64,000 bases of DNA from Phycisphaerales bacterium (GCA_020852515.1 JADZAS010000015.1:186001-250000), one strand, 5' to 3'. Shown: positions 17,205-26,894, numbered from the stretch's first letter. Notes: a model not told the origin generated them from the sequence alone. A program made the numbers and translations.

Positions 17205-20200
17205 ATGCAAAGGTCCAACCTGGTGCGGCGTGTGATGATTGCCCTCGCGGCCGCATCGTCGGGCCTGGCGCTCCCTGCCATCGCCGCAGCCGGCGGCGTG
17301 CGGCCACTTTCGCTCCGCGAATCTCAACCCATCGGCCCGGGCCTGGCGTCGCGGGCCCTGGCACTGCAGGGCGTCGGCCTGGCGCCCGTTGAGGGCGACG
17401 CAACGCTCTCGTGCCTGCGCGCCACCATCTGGCGCGAGGGCGAGGTGCAGCGGATCTACCTCGACGGCTGGGTGAACGTCAGCGTCGGCCCGTACGACTT
17501 TACTGCCGAGCGCGGCGTGGTTTGGATCAACCGCCAGGAATACGCCGACGGCACGAACGTCAGCGAGATCGCGCTCTACCTCGAGAACGTCAGCGCCGTC
17601 GCCCGGCCATCGGGCATGAGTTCCGAGGGCGATCAACTGCTCATCACCGCGGCGATCACGGGCAAGGTAACGCTCCAGAGCGATGAGTTCAACGAAGACA
17701 TCGATACCGTGCCGCCCGAGATTCTCGAACGGGGCGAGGCGCGGGTGCTGGCGCAACTGGCCAGTCAGGAGCAGACGCCGCCGCCCGGGCCGCAGGTGAA
17801 GCGCATCGCGCCGCCCGAGCCGCCGGCGCTGATCGAGCAGCCCAAGGCAGTGGAGCCTGGCGGGCCCCCGCTGGACTTCTTCCGCCCGCAGGTGGGCATC
17901 CCGCCCGAGGCGACCATCGCGTTTCGGATGGACGGCAGGCTTGAGTATCACGTCAGCGAAGACGGGTCCGAAGGCACCATCACGCTGCGCGACAATCTCG
18001 TCGTGCAGTATCTTGAGTTGAGCGTCCGCCCGCCGGAGCGCGAGCCGCGCCAACTCACGCTGACGGCCGACCGGGCCGTGATCTTCACCGACCCGATCGC
18101 GCCCGAGGACCTGCAGACGCAGCAGATCGACGCGAGTGCCGTGCGCGGGATCTACCTCGAAGGCAACGTGGTGGCGACGGACGGCAAGTACACGATGCGC
18201 GGGCCGCGCATCTACTACGAGTTTTCGACGAACCGGGCGATCGTGCTCGATGGCGTGGTGCACACCTACAGCCAGGAAGCGCGGGTGCCGATCTACATGC
18301 GCGCCGATGAGATTCGCCAGTCGGCCCACAACGAGTGGCAGGCGGATCACGTGCGGATTTCCACCAGCGAGTTCTACACGCCGCACGTGTCGATCGGGGC
18401 CGGGCACGTCACGCTGGAGAAGCGCGAGAACCCGGCCACGCGCGAAACGGAGAACTACATCAAGGTGCGCAACGCGACGCTGCGCGCCGGTGACCTGCCG
18501 GTCTTCTGGCTGCCGGGCTACAAGGGGCGCGCCGAGGGCACGCCGCTGCGGCGCTTCACCGTCGGCGCCAGCGGGCAGAACGGCGCAACCGTCAAGACCG
18601 AGTGGGACCTCCTGGGCATCATGGGCTGGGAGACGCCGTTCAGCAACGCCGACGCCAGCCTGCTTGTGGATTACTACGCCGAACGCGGCCCGGCGGTCGG
18701 CCTCGACGCGGTGTATGGCACGCGCGACTCGCACGGCCGCTTCTTCGGGTATCTCATCCAGGACGACGGCGAAGACCGCCTTTCCTCCGGCGCCGAGCGC
18801 GATGTGGAAGATGAAACGCGCGGCATCGCCACGTGGTCGCACTTCGCCCGCCTGCCCGACGACTGGACCTTCATCAGCGAATTCTCCTACATCTCCGATC
18901 CAACCTTCGTCGATTCGTTCTTCGATAACGAAGCCGAGGAGCGGCGCGAATACCGGACGCGCCTCTTCGCCCGTCAGCAGCGCGACAACTGGGCGTTCGA
19001 AGCGTTTGTCAACTACGACCTCAACAACCTCATCGCGAACGAAGACCTGCTCCAGTCGCAGGGTTACCTCGTCGAAAAGGTGCCCGAACTGGGGTATTAC
19101 CGCTTCGCCGACAGTCTCTTTGACGGGCGGCTGGTCTGGACGAGCGAGTATCAACTGAGCCGCATGCGGCTGAGTTTCCCCGATCACACGCTGCGCGAGA
19201 TCGGCCAGGGCCAGGCGGGCTTCGGCATGCCGCCGTCCACGAATCTCTCGGCCGCGGCCCTCATGGCCGGCTACCGCGAGGACTACGTCAACCGCTTCAC
19301 CACGGGGCAGGAGATTTCGTATCCGTTCGAGGTGGGCATCTTCCGCGTCGTGCCCTTTGGCGTGGGCCGCTTCACCTTCTACGACGACGACTTCAGCGAG
19401 TTCAGCCAACGGGCCGAAGCGCAGCGCTACTTCGGCGGCGGCGGCGTGCGCGTGGCCACGCAGTTCTCGCGCATCAACAACACCGTCGAAAGCCGGCTGT
19501 TTGACCTGCATCGCATCCGGCACATCATCGAGCCCAGCCTGACCTTCTTTTCAGCTGATTCCGACGCCGGCGTGGGCGACTCTCCGATCTACGACGTGGA
19601 TGTCGAAGGCATCACCACCGGCACCGTCATGCGTGTGGGCATGCGCAACACCTGGCAGACGCAGCGCGGCGGCCCAGGGCGATGGCGCAGCGTCGACGTC
19701 TTCATCCTCGATACCGATTTCGTGCTCAGCACGTCTGAGACACAAGGTGACTATTCCCTGCCTCGCTACTTCGACTACCGCCCCGAACTGTCGCACCTGG
19801 GCGACCACTTTGCCGGCGACTTCATGTGGCTCGTGAGCGACCAGTTCGCCCTGGCGGGCAACATGATCTACGACCTCGACCGCGACTCGATCGCCCGCAG
19901 CGCTGTCGGCTACCGGCTCGATCATTCGCGCGACCTGTATTCCTACACCGATCTGCGCTACGCCGAGGTGGACGATTCGAACCTGCTCACGACCGGGCTG
20001 GGGTACTCACTCACTTCGCTGTACCAGTTCCGCGGCTCGGTCACGTTCGATCTCAATCGCGACGATGCGCAAAGCACGAACCTGGAACTGATCCGCAAGA
20101 CGCCGCAGATGGACATCATCTTCGGATTCAGTTACGACCAGATCCGCGAAGATACGACCATCAGCCTGAGCCTCTCGCCGCGCGGCAGCGGCGGGCATCG

Positions 20201-20240
20201 CATCGGCGGCGCGCTCAATCCGCGCGATGAGATTCGCTGA
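17205..20240 (+). CDS. lptD: LPS-assembly protein LptD (OstA-like)
   Basis: 1011 residues. A signal peptide (NLVRRVMIALAAASSGLALP) is followed by an OstA-like beta-jellyroll region (about 40-430, with repeated LEGNVVATDGKYTMRGPRIYY-type strands) and a large C-terminal beta-barrel rich in Tyr/Arg/Asp strands (for example YRFADSLFDGRLVWTSEYQL). LptD inserts LPS into the outer leaflet, so this supports a diderm envelope with LPS-like lipid. It is longer than the E. coli protein (784). No LptE is visible. A GTG at 17196 is an alternative start; the ATG at 17205 has GGTGGG in front. Divergent from the VWA operon. Confidence 0.82.
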   Translation: MQRSNLVRRVMIALAAASSGLALPAIAAAGGVRPLSLRESQPIGPGLASRALALQGVGLAPVEGDATLSCLRATIWREGEVQRIYLDGWVNVSVGPYDFTAERGVVWINRQEYADGTNVSEIALYLENVSAVARPSGMSSEGDQLLITAAITGKVTLQSDEFNEDIDTVPPEILERGEARVLAQLASQEQTPPPGPQVKRIAPPEPPALIEQPKAVEPGGPPLDFFRPQVGIPPEATIAFRMDGRLEYHVSEDGSEGTITLRDNLVVQYLELSVRPPEREPRQLTLTADRAVIFTDPIAPEDLQTQQIDASAVRGIYLEGNVVATDGKYTMRGPRIYYEFSTNRAIVLDGVVHTYSQEARVPIYMRADEIRQSAHNEWQADHVRISTSEFYTPHVSIGAGHVTLEKRENPATRETENYIKVRNATLRAGDLPVFWLPGYKGRAEGTPLRRFTVGASGQNGATVKTEWDLLGIMGWETPFSNADASLLVDYYAERGPAVGLDAVYGTRDSHGRFFGYLIQDDGEDRLSSGAERDVEDETRGIATWSHFARLPDDWTFISEFSYISDPTFVDSFFDNEAEERREYRTRLFARQQRDNWAFEAFVNYDLNNLIANEDLLQSQGYLVEKVPELGYYRFADSLFDGRLVWTSEYQLSRMRLSFPDHTLREIGQGQAGFGMPPSTNLSAAALMAGYREDYVNRFTTGQEISYPFEVGIFRVVPFGVGRFTFYDDDFSEFSQRAEAQRYFGGGGVRVATQFSRINNTVESRLFDLHRIRHIIEPSLTFFSADSDAGVGDSPIYDVDVEGITTGTVMRVGMRNTWQTQRGGPGRWRSVDVFILDTDFVLSTSETQGDYSLPRYFDYRPELSHLGDHFAGDFMWLVSDQFALAGNMIYDLDRDSIARSAVGYRLDHSRDLYSYTDLRYAEVDDSNLLTTGLGYSLTSLYQFRGSVTFDLNRDDAQSTNLELIRKTPQMDIIFGFSYDQIREDTTISLSLSPRGSGGHRIGGALNPRDEIR

Positions 20241-20251
20241 GACTGCAGCGG

Positions 20252-20542
20252 CTACTCGTCCAGTTCATCGAGCAGGGCCAGGTCCGTGTCGCGCAGATCG
20301 TGCTGGGCCATCTCCAGCGCGCGGTTCAGGGACGCAATGAGCCGCTTGGTCGAACTGATCGCCTGATCCATGCTCTGGCGGCTGACGATGCGGCCGGAGA
20401 AGGGCGGCGGCTCCTGGCGGTCCACCGCCTGCTGGGCGCTGAGCAGGCTCGCGAGCAGCACCTCGGCCTTGTCGCGCGCCGCGTTGGTCTCGATGACGAT
20501 CCGCAGGCGCGAGCCGAACCGATTGGGACGCTGAACTTCCAT
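20252..20542 (-). CDS. Small hypothetical protein
   Basis: 96 residues, charged and mostly helical, with no signal peptide or membrane segment. Typical stretches are LRIVIETNAARDKAEVLLAS and an acidic C-terminus (DTDLALLDELDE). I do not recognise it. It lies 104 bases downstream of the CapD-like gene on the same strand and could share its transcript. The inner ATG at 20542 has GGAGAGGGCGGAG upstream and is preferred to one at 20587. Confidence 0.55.
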   Translation of the reverse strand: MEVQRPNRFGSRLRIVIETNAARDKAEVLLASLLSAQQAVDRQEPPPFSGRIVSRQSMDQAISSTKRLIASLNRALEMAQHDLRDTDLALLDELDE

Positions 20543-20646
20543 CTCCGCCCTCTCCCGCGGCCGATAAGCCGGCGTGCGCGAACACATCGCGACGCCATCG
20601 GCTGCGTTGTCGGTATCGGCGAATTGGCGCAGGAGGTGAACTCAGT

Positions 20647-22188
20647 TCACGCCGCCGCCGCTTCGGCTTTGCGCCTGCGAACGGTGGCGGGGATTACCGG
20701 CTGTTGAACCATCTCGGGAAGCAGCGAACGGATGGTCGCTTCGGCTCCGGCGGCATCGCCGCCCGCGCAGCAGCCTTCGAGCATGCACACGAGGTCCGCG
20801 ACATATTCGGCCGCGGGCGGCGCCATGGTCCAGATGTGAATTCCCGGATGGCTGGTCGGGAGCATCGACTCACCGTCGCAGGCGAGTTCCTCGAAGAGCT
20901 TTTCGCCGGGCCGGATGCCAGTGAAGACGATGCAGATGTGGCCGGGAGTCTGCGGCGATGGCCCCGGCCCCGGGGACGCGTCTTCAACGCGCGGTTCGAG
21001 GCCGTGTGCTCGCACATAACGCCGGGCCAGTTCGAGGATGCTGATCGGCTCGCCCATGTCCAGCAGCAGCACCTCGCCGCCCTTGCGGTCTTCAAGCGCC
21101 GCGGCCTGGATCACCAGTGATGCCGCTTCGGGAATGGTCATGAAATATCGCGTCATCTCCGGGTGCGTGACCGTCACCGGTCCGCCCTGGCGGATCTGCT
21201 CGGCCCATGTCGGCAGGACCGAGCCAGACGAGGCCAGCACGTTGCCGAATCGCACCATGCGGAAGATCGTGCCGCAGTGCTGCTGGTTCATGTGCTGGAC
21301 GTACAGCTCGGCGAGGCGCTTGGTCGCACCCATGATCGACGTGGGATTGACGGCTTTGTCCGTCGAGATCATCACAAAGCGCTCGCAGCCGCAGTCCGCC
21401 GCCGCATCGGCGATGGAGACGGTGCCGAAGAAGTTGTTGCGGATCGCCTCGATCGGGTGATCCTGCATCATCGGCACGTGCTTGTGCGCTGCCGAGTGGA
21501 AGATGACCTGCGGGGCGATCTCGCGGCACAGCGCCAGAGTCCGCGAAGCATCGGTCACGTCGTGCAGCAACGCCCGGCGGCTGAGATTCGGCGCCAGGCG
21601 CGCGATCTGCCGGTCAATCTCAAAGAGCGCATTCTCCGACCGCTCCATCAAGACGAGTTGCGCAGGATTGAAGGCGGCGCAGCGCCGGGCCAGTTCCGAG
21701 CCAATGGACCCGCCCGCGCCGGTAATCAGCACGACACGGCCGGTGATGACTTCGCCGATTGCCCGCTCGTCGATGCGGTGCGGCGTGCGGCCGATGAGAT
21801 CGGCCACGTTGATCTCGAACTGGCTGCGCGGCCCGACGCCGGCCAGCTGGTCCTCGATCGTCGGAAAGAAACGGTCCGCCACGCCCAACCGCCGCACGCT
21901 CGTGCGCAGCGCCGCCACGGCCTCGGACATCGCGGCAGGCAGGGAGATGATGACGGAGTCGATCTCGCCGGGGACGACGAAGCGCTCGAGTTCGTGCGCC
22001 AGTCCGAGGATGGTCACGCCTTGGGACTCGATGGCTTGCCGGGCTGCGTCATCCACTTCGCGCCACAGCAGCGCGCCGAAAACGGTCGGCCGAGCCGCAT
22101 CATCCAGCAGCGCCAACTGCCGGGTGACCTGGAGGATGGCGCCGGCGGTGCCGACGAGCAGGCAACGTTGAGTACAAGGGCCGGACAT
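20647..22188 (-). CDS. CapD/FlaA1-type UDP-sugar epimerase/dehydratase lacking membrane helices
   Basis: 513 residues. The N-terminal ~135 residues look like the nucleotide/CoA-binding-like domain found before the dehydratase in PglF/WbpM proteins. The extended SDR domain then starts with GAGGSIG at 157-163 and contains HSAAHKHVPMM and STDKAVNPTSIMGATKR; in this family the usual Tyr of YxxxK is replaced by Met, as seen here. Such enzymes usually convert UDP-GlcNAc to the 4-keto-6-deoxy sugar for glycans. The four N-terminal membrane helices of WbpM/PglF are absent. The start at 22188 has CAGGAG upstream. Confidence 0.85.
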   Translation of the reverse strand: MSGPCTQRCLLVGTAGAILQVTRQLALLDDAARPTVFGALLWREVDDAARQAIESQGVTILGLAHELERFVVPGEIDSVIISLPAAMSEAVAALRTSVRRLGVADRFFPTIEDQLAGVGPRSQFEINVADLIGRTPHRIDERAIGEVITGRVVLITGAGGSIGSELARRCAAFNPAQLVLMERSENALFEIDRQIARLAPNLSRRALLHDVTDASRTLALCREIAPQVIFHSAAHKHVPMMQDHPIEAIRNNFFGTVSIADAAADCGCERFVMISTDKAVNPTSIMGATKRLAELYVQHMNQQHCGTIFRMVRFGNVLASSGSVLPTWAEQIRQGGPVTVTHPEMTRYFMTIPEAASLVIQAAALEDRKGGEVLLLDMGEPISILELARRYVRAHGLEPRVEDASPGPGPSPQTPGHICIVFTGIRPGEKLFEELACDGESMLPTSHPGIHIWTMAPPAAEYVADLVCMLEGCCAGGDAAGAEATIRSLLPEMVQQPVIPATVRRRKAEAAAA

Positions 22189-22253
22189 GTCACTCCTGAT
22201 CGACAATCCGGCTAGGATTTCAACATTTCGTATCCGCCTTTGGGAGCAATCAG

Positions 22254-23138
22254 ATGTCCGCCCCGGCCCCGCCCGCCATCCACGCATCGATCGTCGCATC
22301 CATCGATGCGTACCTGGCGCGGGTGGTCGCCCAGCTCGATGCTCCGGCAAATCTTGCGCAGGCGATGTCCTACGCCCTGCTCCAGGGCGGCAAGCGGCTG
22401 CGGCCGGCGCTCGTACTGCTCAGCTGCGAGGCCGTCGGCGGCCGCCAGGAGCAGGCCCTGCCCGCGGCCGCGGCGATCGAGATGATCCACGCCTTCAGCC
22501 TCGTGCACGACGACCTGCCCGCCATGGATGATGACGACCTGCGGCGGGGCCAGCCGACCTGCCATATCAAGTTCGGCGAGGCGATGGCCATCCTGGCCGG
22601 CGATGCCCTGGCCACGCTGCCCTACCTGCACATCGCGCGGAGCGTCGCCGATGCCGAGGTCCGCTGCCGGTTGATTGATGAACTCTCGGCCGCGACGATG
22701 GCGATGATCGCCGGGCAGACGCTCGACACGCTCGGCGGTTTCCCGGAGGATCTGACGTCGATCCAGCGCCTCGAATCGGTCCACCACGCCAAGACGGGGG
22801 CCCTCATCCGCGGCGCGTGCCGCCTCGGCGCCATCTCCGGCGGCGCAACCGCAGACCAGTTGCACGCACTGAGCACGTACGGCGAGTCGATCGGCCTGCT
22901 CTTCCAGGTCGTCGATGACATTCTCGACGTAACCCAGTCCGCCGAACACCTCGGCAAGCGGGCCAACAAGGACGAGGCGGCGGGCAAACTGACCTACCCG
23001 TCGATCCTCGGCCTCGAAGAGTCGCAGCAACTCGCCGAGCGCCTGTGCCGGCAGGGCATCGAGTCCGTGCAACCATTCGGCGATGCCGGCCAGACCCTCA
23101 TCGAACTCTGCCAGTACATGGGGGTGCGGACGAAATAA
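22254..23138 (+). CDS. ispA: Polyprenyl (farnesyl/geranylgeranyl-type) diphosphate synthase
   Basis: 294 residues, the usual length for short-chain prenyltransferases. The first Asp-rich motif is DDLPAMDDDDLRRG with a two-residue insertion, as in bacterial farnesyl diphosphate synthases. The second is DDILD with a following K-rich loop (KRANKDEAAGKLTYPSILG). GGKRLRPAL near the N-terminus binds isopentenyl diphosphate. It condenses IPP with allylic diphosphates in the cytoplasm for quinones, undecaprenyl lipid and hopanoids. Exact chain length cannot be fixed from sequence. Divergent from the CapD-like gene with a 65-base gap; the stop nearly touches the M16 gene's stop. Confidence 0.9.
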   Translation: MSAPAPPAIHASIVASIDAYLARVVAQLDAPANLAQAMSYALLQGGKRLRPALVLLSCEAVGGRQEQALPAAAAIEMIHAFSLVHDDLPAMDDDDLRRGQPTCHIKFGEAMAILAGDALATLPYLHIARSVADAEVRCRLIDELSAATMAMIAGQTLDTLGGFPEDLTSIQRLESVHHAKTGALIRGACRLGAISGGATADQLHALSTYGESIGLLFQVVDDILDVTQSAEHLGKRANKDEAAGKLTYPSILGLEESQQLAERLCRQGIESVQPFGDAGQTLIELCQYMGVRTK

Positions 23139-23139
23139 G

Positions 23140-24369
23140 CTATTTCTGACTGGCGGGCCGCAGATGCCCGACCGTCCTCGGTCGGAACGGGAACGCCTCG
23201 TACACCGCCCGGACATCGTCGAGCGTGACGGCCTGGATACGGGCGAGTTCTTCTTCGAGCGTCGAGTAACGCTGCAGGTAGGTCCAGACGCGGCCGAGGC
23301 GCTTCATGCGGCCGGCGGGCCGCTCTCCGGCGAGAGTCACCGACGTCGCCGTCTTGTTGCGGAGGCGGACGAGATCATCCTCGGTGACGAGGTTGAGACA
23401 GCGGGCGATCTGATCGTTGACGATCTCTTCGACCTGCGCGGCGCGCTCGGGCGGGCAGGAAGCAAAGACGTAGTACTCGCCGACCTTGTCGCGGCCGTCG
23501 AAGCCGACCTGCGCTTCCTCGGCGATGCCGGGTTCAACGAGGGCCCAGTAGAGCAGCGAACCTTCCTGATCGCCGAGCAGGTTGGCGAGCATCGACGCGG
23601 CGTAGCGGCGGTCGTCATCGGCGGCAGGAGCCGGGGCGATCATAAGCATGTAGTGCCGATTGGCGTTGGGGTCATCGAGAGTGAAGTGGTGGTCGCCGAG
23701 ACGCAGGCCGCCGTAGTGGCGTTTGGTGTCGGTGCGCTTCCATGTGCCGCACCACTTGCCCACGGCGTCGACGGTGGCGTCGAAGTCGAGATTGCCGGCC
23801 AGCGCGAGGACGGTATTGTCGGCCGAGTAGCGATCGTTGAAGTAAGCCGCCATGGCGTCTCGCTGGAGTTTGCCGATGGTTTCGTTGGTGCCGAGCACGC
23901 GGTAGGCGAGCGGGTGGTTCTGGTAATAGTGCTCCATGGAGGCTTCGTAGAGTCGCCAGAAGGGCATGTCGGCATACATGGCGATCTCTTCGAGGATCAC
24001 GCCGCGCTCGGTCTGGAAGTCTTCCTCGCGCAGGGCGGGTCGCATGATGTCGGCGAGCAGGTCGAGGGCGGGGGCAAGATACTCGGGCATGACGTGGGCC
24101 CAGAAGGCGGTCATCTCCTGGCTGGTGAAGGCGTTGTAGTTGGCGCCGAGTTCGTCGAACTCGCGGTTCACATCGTCGGCGCTGCGGCGGGGCGTGCCCT
24201 TGAACATCATGTGCTCGAGGAAGTGGCTCACGCCCATGACCTCGGCCTGCTCATCGCGGCTGCCGGTGCGGACGAAGAAGCCGGCCGCGGCGGTGTAGGA
24301 CTGTGGATCGACCTCGGCGACGAGTCGCAGGCCGTTGGGCAGTTGGGCCGTCTTGAATTCGCAGGGCAT
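23140..24369 (-). CDS. M16 family zinc peptidase (processing-peptidase-like)
   Basis: 409 residues. The inverted zinc motif HxxEH is HFLEH at 49-53, within GVSHFLEHMMFKGTPRRSAD, and the third ligand lies in the ERGVILEEIAMY helix. The rest follows the single-ring layout of bacterial mitochondrial-processing-peptidase-like enzymes, including the R-Y pair region near the C-terminus (VEEIVNDQIARCL ... LKRLGRV-type). It has no signal peptide, so it is probably cytoplasmic, degrading peptides. Divergent from recQ. Confidence 0.93.
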   Translation of the reverse strand: MPCEFKTAQLPNGLRLVAEVDPQSYTAAAGFFVRTGSRDEQAEVMGVSHFLEHMMFKGTPRRSADDVNREFDELGANYNAFTSQEMTAFWAHVMPEYLAPALDLLADIMRPALREEDFQTERGVILEEIAMYADMPFWRLYEASMEHYYQNHPLAYRVLGTNETIGKLQRDAMAAYFNDRYSADNTVLALAGNLDFDATVDAVGKWCGTWKRTDTKRHYGGLRLGDHHFTLDDPNANRHYMLMIAPAPAADDDRRYAASMLANLLGDQEGSLLYWALVEPGIAEEAQVGFDGRDKVGEYYVFASCPPERAAQVEEIVNDQIARCLNLVTEDDLVRLRNKTATSVTLAGERPAGRMKRLGRVWTYLQRYSTLEEELARIQAVTLDDVRAVYEAFPFRPRTVGHLRPASQK

Positions 24370-24445
24370 GGGCGTCTCGGCTGAAGGGCGGATGGTTGGA
24401 TGAGAGTGGCTGGATTTCGCTGCAGATTCTAACCGCCGGACCGCG

Positions 24446-24462
24446 GACACACGTGTGGTGTC
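24446..24462. promoter_or_regulatory. Inverted repeat in the M16/recQ divergent region
   Basis: GACAC-acgtgtg-GTGTC, with the overlapping 10-bp palindrome CACACGTGTG at 24448-24457. It lies between two divergent genes, about 15 bases upstream (on the minus strand) of a TAGAAT box (24425-24430) that could be the M16 -10 element. The position suits an operator, but no regulator is identified. Confidence 0.35.
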
Positions 24463-24523
24463 GGTTCCGCCACGGAAATCGCCCACCCGGCGGGGAATTG
24501 AACAGTCGGGCGAAAAAGCCGGC

Positions 24524-24552
24524 TTGATTGTCTGGAATCTGTTCGGTATCCT
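24524..24552 (+). promoter_or_regulatory. Candidate promoter for recQ, predicting a leaderless mRNA
   Basis: TTGATT (24524-24529), 17-base spacer, TATCCT (24547-24552), then only gtcgc before the ATG at 24558. The expected start point coincides with the start codon, and no ribosome-binding site is present. Confidence 0.5.
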
Positions 24553-24557
24553 GTCGC

Positions 24558-26804
24558 ATGGCCACCACCTCCACTCAGCCGCCGTCGGCTGCCCGCAGGG
24601 ACGCGAGCAGTGTGCCCACCTCGCAGATCCTCAAGACCGTGGAGCGCGTCTGGGGCTATCGCGAACTTCGCCCCCTGCAGGAGCAGGCCATCCGGGCCGG
24701 GCTCGAGCAGCGCGACTCGCTGCTGGTCATGCCCACCGGCGGGGGCAAGAGCCTGTGCTACCAGGTGCCGCCGCTGATCAATCGGCGCACCGACGTGGTC
24801 GTCTCGCCGCTCATCTCGCTCATGAAAGACCAGGTCGATGCGCTCAAGGCCAACGGCTACCCAGCCGCGGCACTGAACAGCACCATGTCCGTCGAGGAGC
24901 GCAAGGCGGTCGGCCGGGCCGTCAAGCGCGGCGAGTTGCGCCTGCTCTTTGTCGCGCCCGAGCGGCTGATGAACGATGGCTTTCTCAAGTTCCTCCAGGA
25001 CGTGGGCGTGCGCGGCTTTGCCATCGACGAAGCGCACTGCATCAGCCAGTGGGGACACGACTTCCGGCCCGAGTACCGCCGCCTGGCCGAGTTGCGCTCG
25101 AAGTTCCCCGGCGCCAGTTTCCACGCCTGCACGGCCACGGCCACGCAGCGCGTGCGCGCGGACATCATCGAGCAGTTGCGCCTGCGCGAGCCCAACGTAC
25201 TGGTGGGCAACTTCGACCGGCCGAACCTGGTCTATCGCATCGTGCCGCGCGTCGATGCCAATGCGCAGTCGCTCGAAGTCATCCGCCGGCATGAGAACGA
25301 AGCGGTGATCATCTACTGCATCAGCCGCAAGGACACGGAGAACCTCGCGGGCTATCTCAAGGCGATGAAGATCGACGCTGCGGCGTATCACGCAGGCATG
25401 TCGGGCGAGGACCGCCGCAAGGTGCAGGAGGCCTTCGCGCAGGATCGCCTGCAGGTCGTCGTCGCCACCGTGGCCTTCGGCATGGGGATCGACCGCAGCA
25501 ACGTGCGCTGTGTGATCCACACCGCGATGCCCAAGTCGATTGAGCACTACCAGCAGGAGACGGGTCGCGCCGGGCGCGACGGACTTGAGGCCGAATGCGT
25601 GATGTTCTATTCGCTCGCCGACATGATGCGCTGGGAGCGGCTCATCGCCCAGTCGGCCGAGCAGGCGACCCAGCCGCAGCCCGTGATCGAGGCGGCGGGC
25701 GAACTGCTCGGGCAGATCCAGCGCTTTGCAGCGGGCTCCACCTGCCGCCACCGGGCCCTGGTCGAGTACTTCGGCCAGGCGTATGAGAACAGCGACTGCG
25801 GCGCCTGCGATGTCTGCCTCAACGAACTCGACACGCTTCCGGACGCCACCGTGGTCGCGCAGAAGATCATCTCGTGCGTGGCGCGCGTCGGCGAGCGCTT
25901 CGGCGTGGGCCACGTCGTCGACGTGCTGCTGGGCAGCCGGAGCGATCTGATCAAGCGATGCAAGCACGACGAACTGAGCGTGCACGGGCTGCTCAAGGGC
26001 GGCGACAAGAAGCAACTCGTCAGTCTCACCCACCAGTTGATCGACCAGGGCCTGCTCAGCCGCACCACGGGCCAGCGGCCGGTCGTGACGCTGAGCGAAA
26101 AGAGCAAGCCGGTGCTGCGCGGCGAAGTTCCCGTCGTGCTCGTCAAGCCGGCGGCAAAGTCAAGCGCCGCGCGGGGCGGAAAGTTCGACAGCGAGTCGTG
26201 GGAGGGAGTGGATCGCGATCTCTTCGAGGCGCTGCGCCAGTTGCGCGCTGCAATCGCCGCCGAGCGCGATGTGCCGGCGTACGTCATCTTTGGCGACGGG
26301 ACACTGCGCGACCTGGCGCGCAAGCGGCCGGGATCCGTGGAGACGATGCGCGGCGCCTGGGGCGTGGGTGAACTCAAGTGCAAGGACCTCGGGCCTCGCT
26401 TCGTCGATGTGATCGCCGCGCATTGCAGGGCGAACGATCTGGAGATGGATGTCGGCGTCGATGCGGCGCGCGGTGGGGGATCAAATGCCTCGGGCGGCAA
26501 GGGGCTCACGGCCGGCGCGCTCGCGTCGTTTGACCTCTTTCGCGAAGGCAAGACCATCGAGCAGGTCATGGAGACGATGGGCCGGGCGCGGAGCACGGTC
26601 ACGAGTTACCTCGCGCAGTTCATCGAAGTCGAGGAGCCCGAGTCCATCGACGCGTGGGTCGAGCCCGAGGCGCAGCGTGAAATCGCCGAGGCGATGAAGC
26701 GAGCCGGCGCCGACTACCTGCGCCCGATCTTCGACGAACTGCAGGGCAAGTACGAGTATGACACGATCAAACTCGTGCGGGCGTTCATAGGCACCAAGTC
26801 GTAG
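24558..26804 (+). CDS. recQ: ATP-dependent DNA helicase RecQ
   Basis: 748 residues. The 3'-5' DNA helicase core has Walker A MPTGGGKS (58-65), DEAHC (about 156) and the aromatic-rich loop ISQWGHDFRPEYRRL. A RecQ zinc site follows (cysteines in the region from CRHRA, about 395, to DCGACDVC, about 418), then a winged-helix RQC domain, an HRDC domain (about 552-625), and a C-terminal helix-turn-helix segment (about 658-740, DLFREGKTIEQVMETMGRA) as in long RecQ forms. It acts in recombination and replication-fork repair. The start is ATG behind a near-consensus promoter with no leader. Confidence 0.96.
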   Translation: MATTSTQPPSAARRDASSVPTSQILKTVERVWGYRELRPLQEQAIRAGLEQRDSLLVMPTGGGKSLCYQVPPLINRRTDVVVSPLISLMKDQVDALKANGYPAAALNSTMSVEERKAVGRAVKRGELRLLFVAPERLMNDGFLKFLQDVGVRGFAIDEAHCISQWGHDFRPEYRRLAELRSKFPGASFHACTATATQRVRADIIEQLRLREPNVLVGNFDRPNLVYRIVPRVDANAQSLEVIRRHENEAVIIYCISRKDTENLAGYLKAMKIDAAAYHAGMSGEDRRKVQEAFAQDRLQVVVATVAFGMGIDRSNVRCVIHTAMPKSIEHYQQETGRAGRDGLEAECVMFYSLADMMRWERLIAQSAEQATQPQPVIEAAGELLGQIQRFAAGSTCRHRALVEYFGQAYENSDCGACDVCLNELDTLPDATVVAQKIISCVARVGERFGVGHVVDVLLGSRSDLIKRCKHDELSVHGLLKGGDKKQLVSLTHQLIDQGLLSRTTGQRPVVTLSEKSKPVLRGEVPVVLVKPAAKSSAARGGKFDSESWEGVDRDLFEALRQLRAAIAAERDVPAYVIFGDGTLRDLARKRPGSVETMRGAWGVGELKCKDLGPRFVDVIAAHCRANDLEMDVGVDAARGGGSNASGGKGLTAGALASFDLFREGKTIEQVMETMGRARSTVTSYLAQFIEVEEPESIDAWVEPEAQREIAEAMKRAGADYLRPIFDELQGKYEYDTIKLVRAFIGTKS

Positions 26805-26894
26805 GTCGGGACAAGGCTCTGCGCGGGCCCGGCGGGGGCGGCGTTTCAGTGCAGAGCGACCGAATGACAAGAAGGGCAGTTCGTTTGGCGACAC

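Noticed and set aside
17049-19523. Very long minus-strand open frame opposite lptD (over 800 codons)
   Set aside because: It lies antisense to a well-supported beta-barrel protein and its translation is Arg/Ala/His-rich with no domain pattern. Such frames arise from the high-GC third-codon bias.
22205-22219. AATCC-ggcta-GGATT inverted repeat between the CapD-like gene and ispA
   Set aside because: Only 5-bp arms; too short to claim as an operator without conservation.
24429-26033. Minus-strand open frame opposite recQ
   Set aside because: RecQ motifs are unambiguous on the plus strand; the antisense translation has none.
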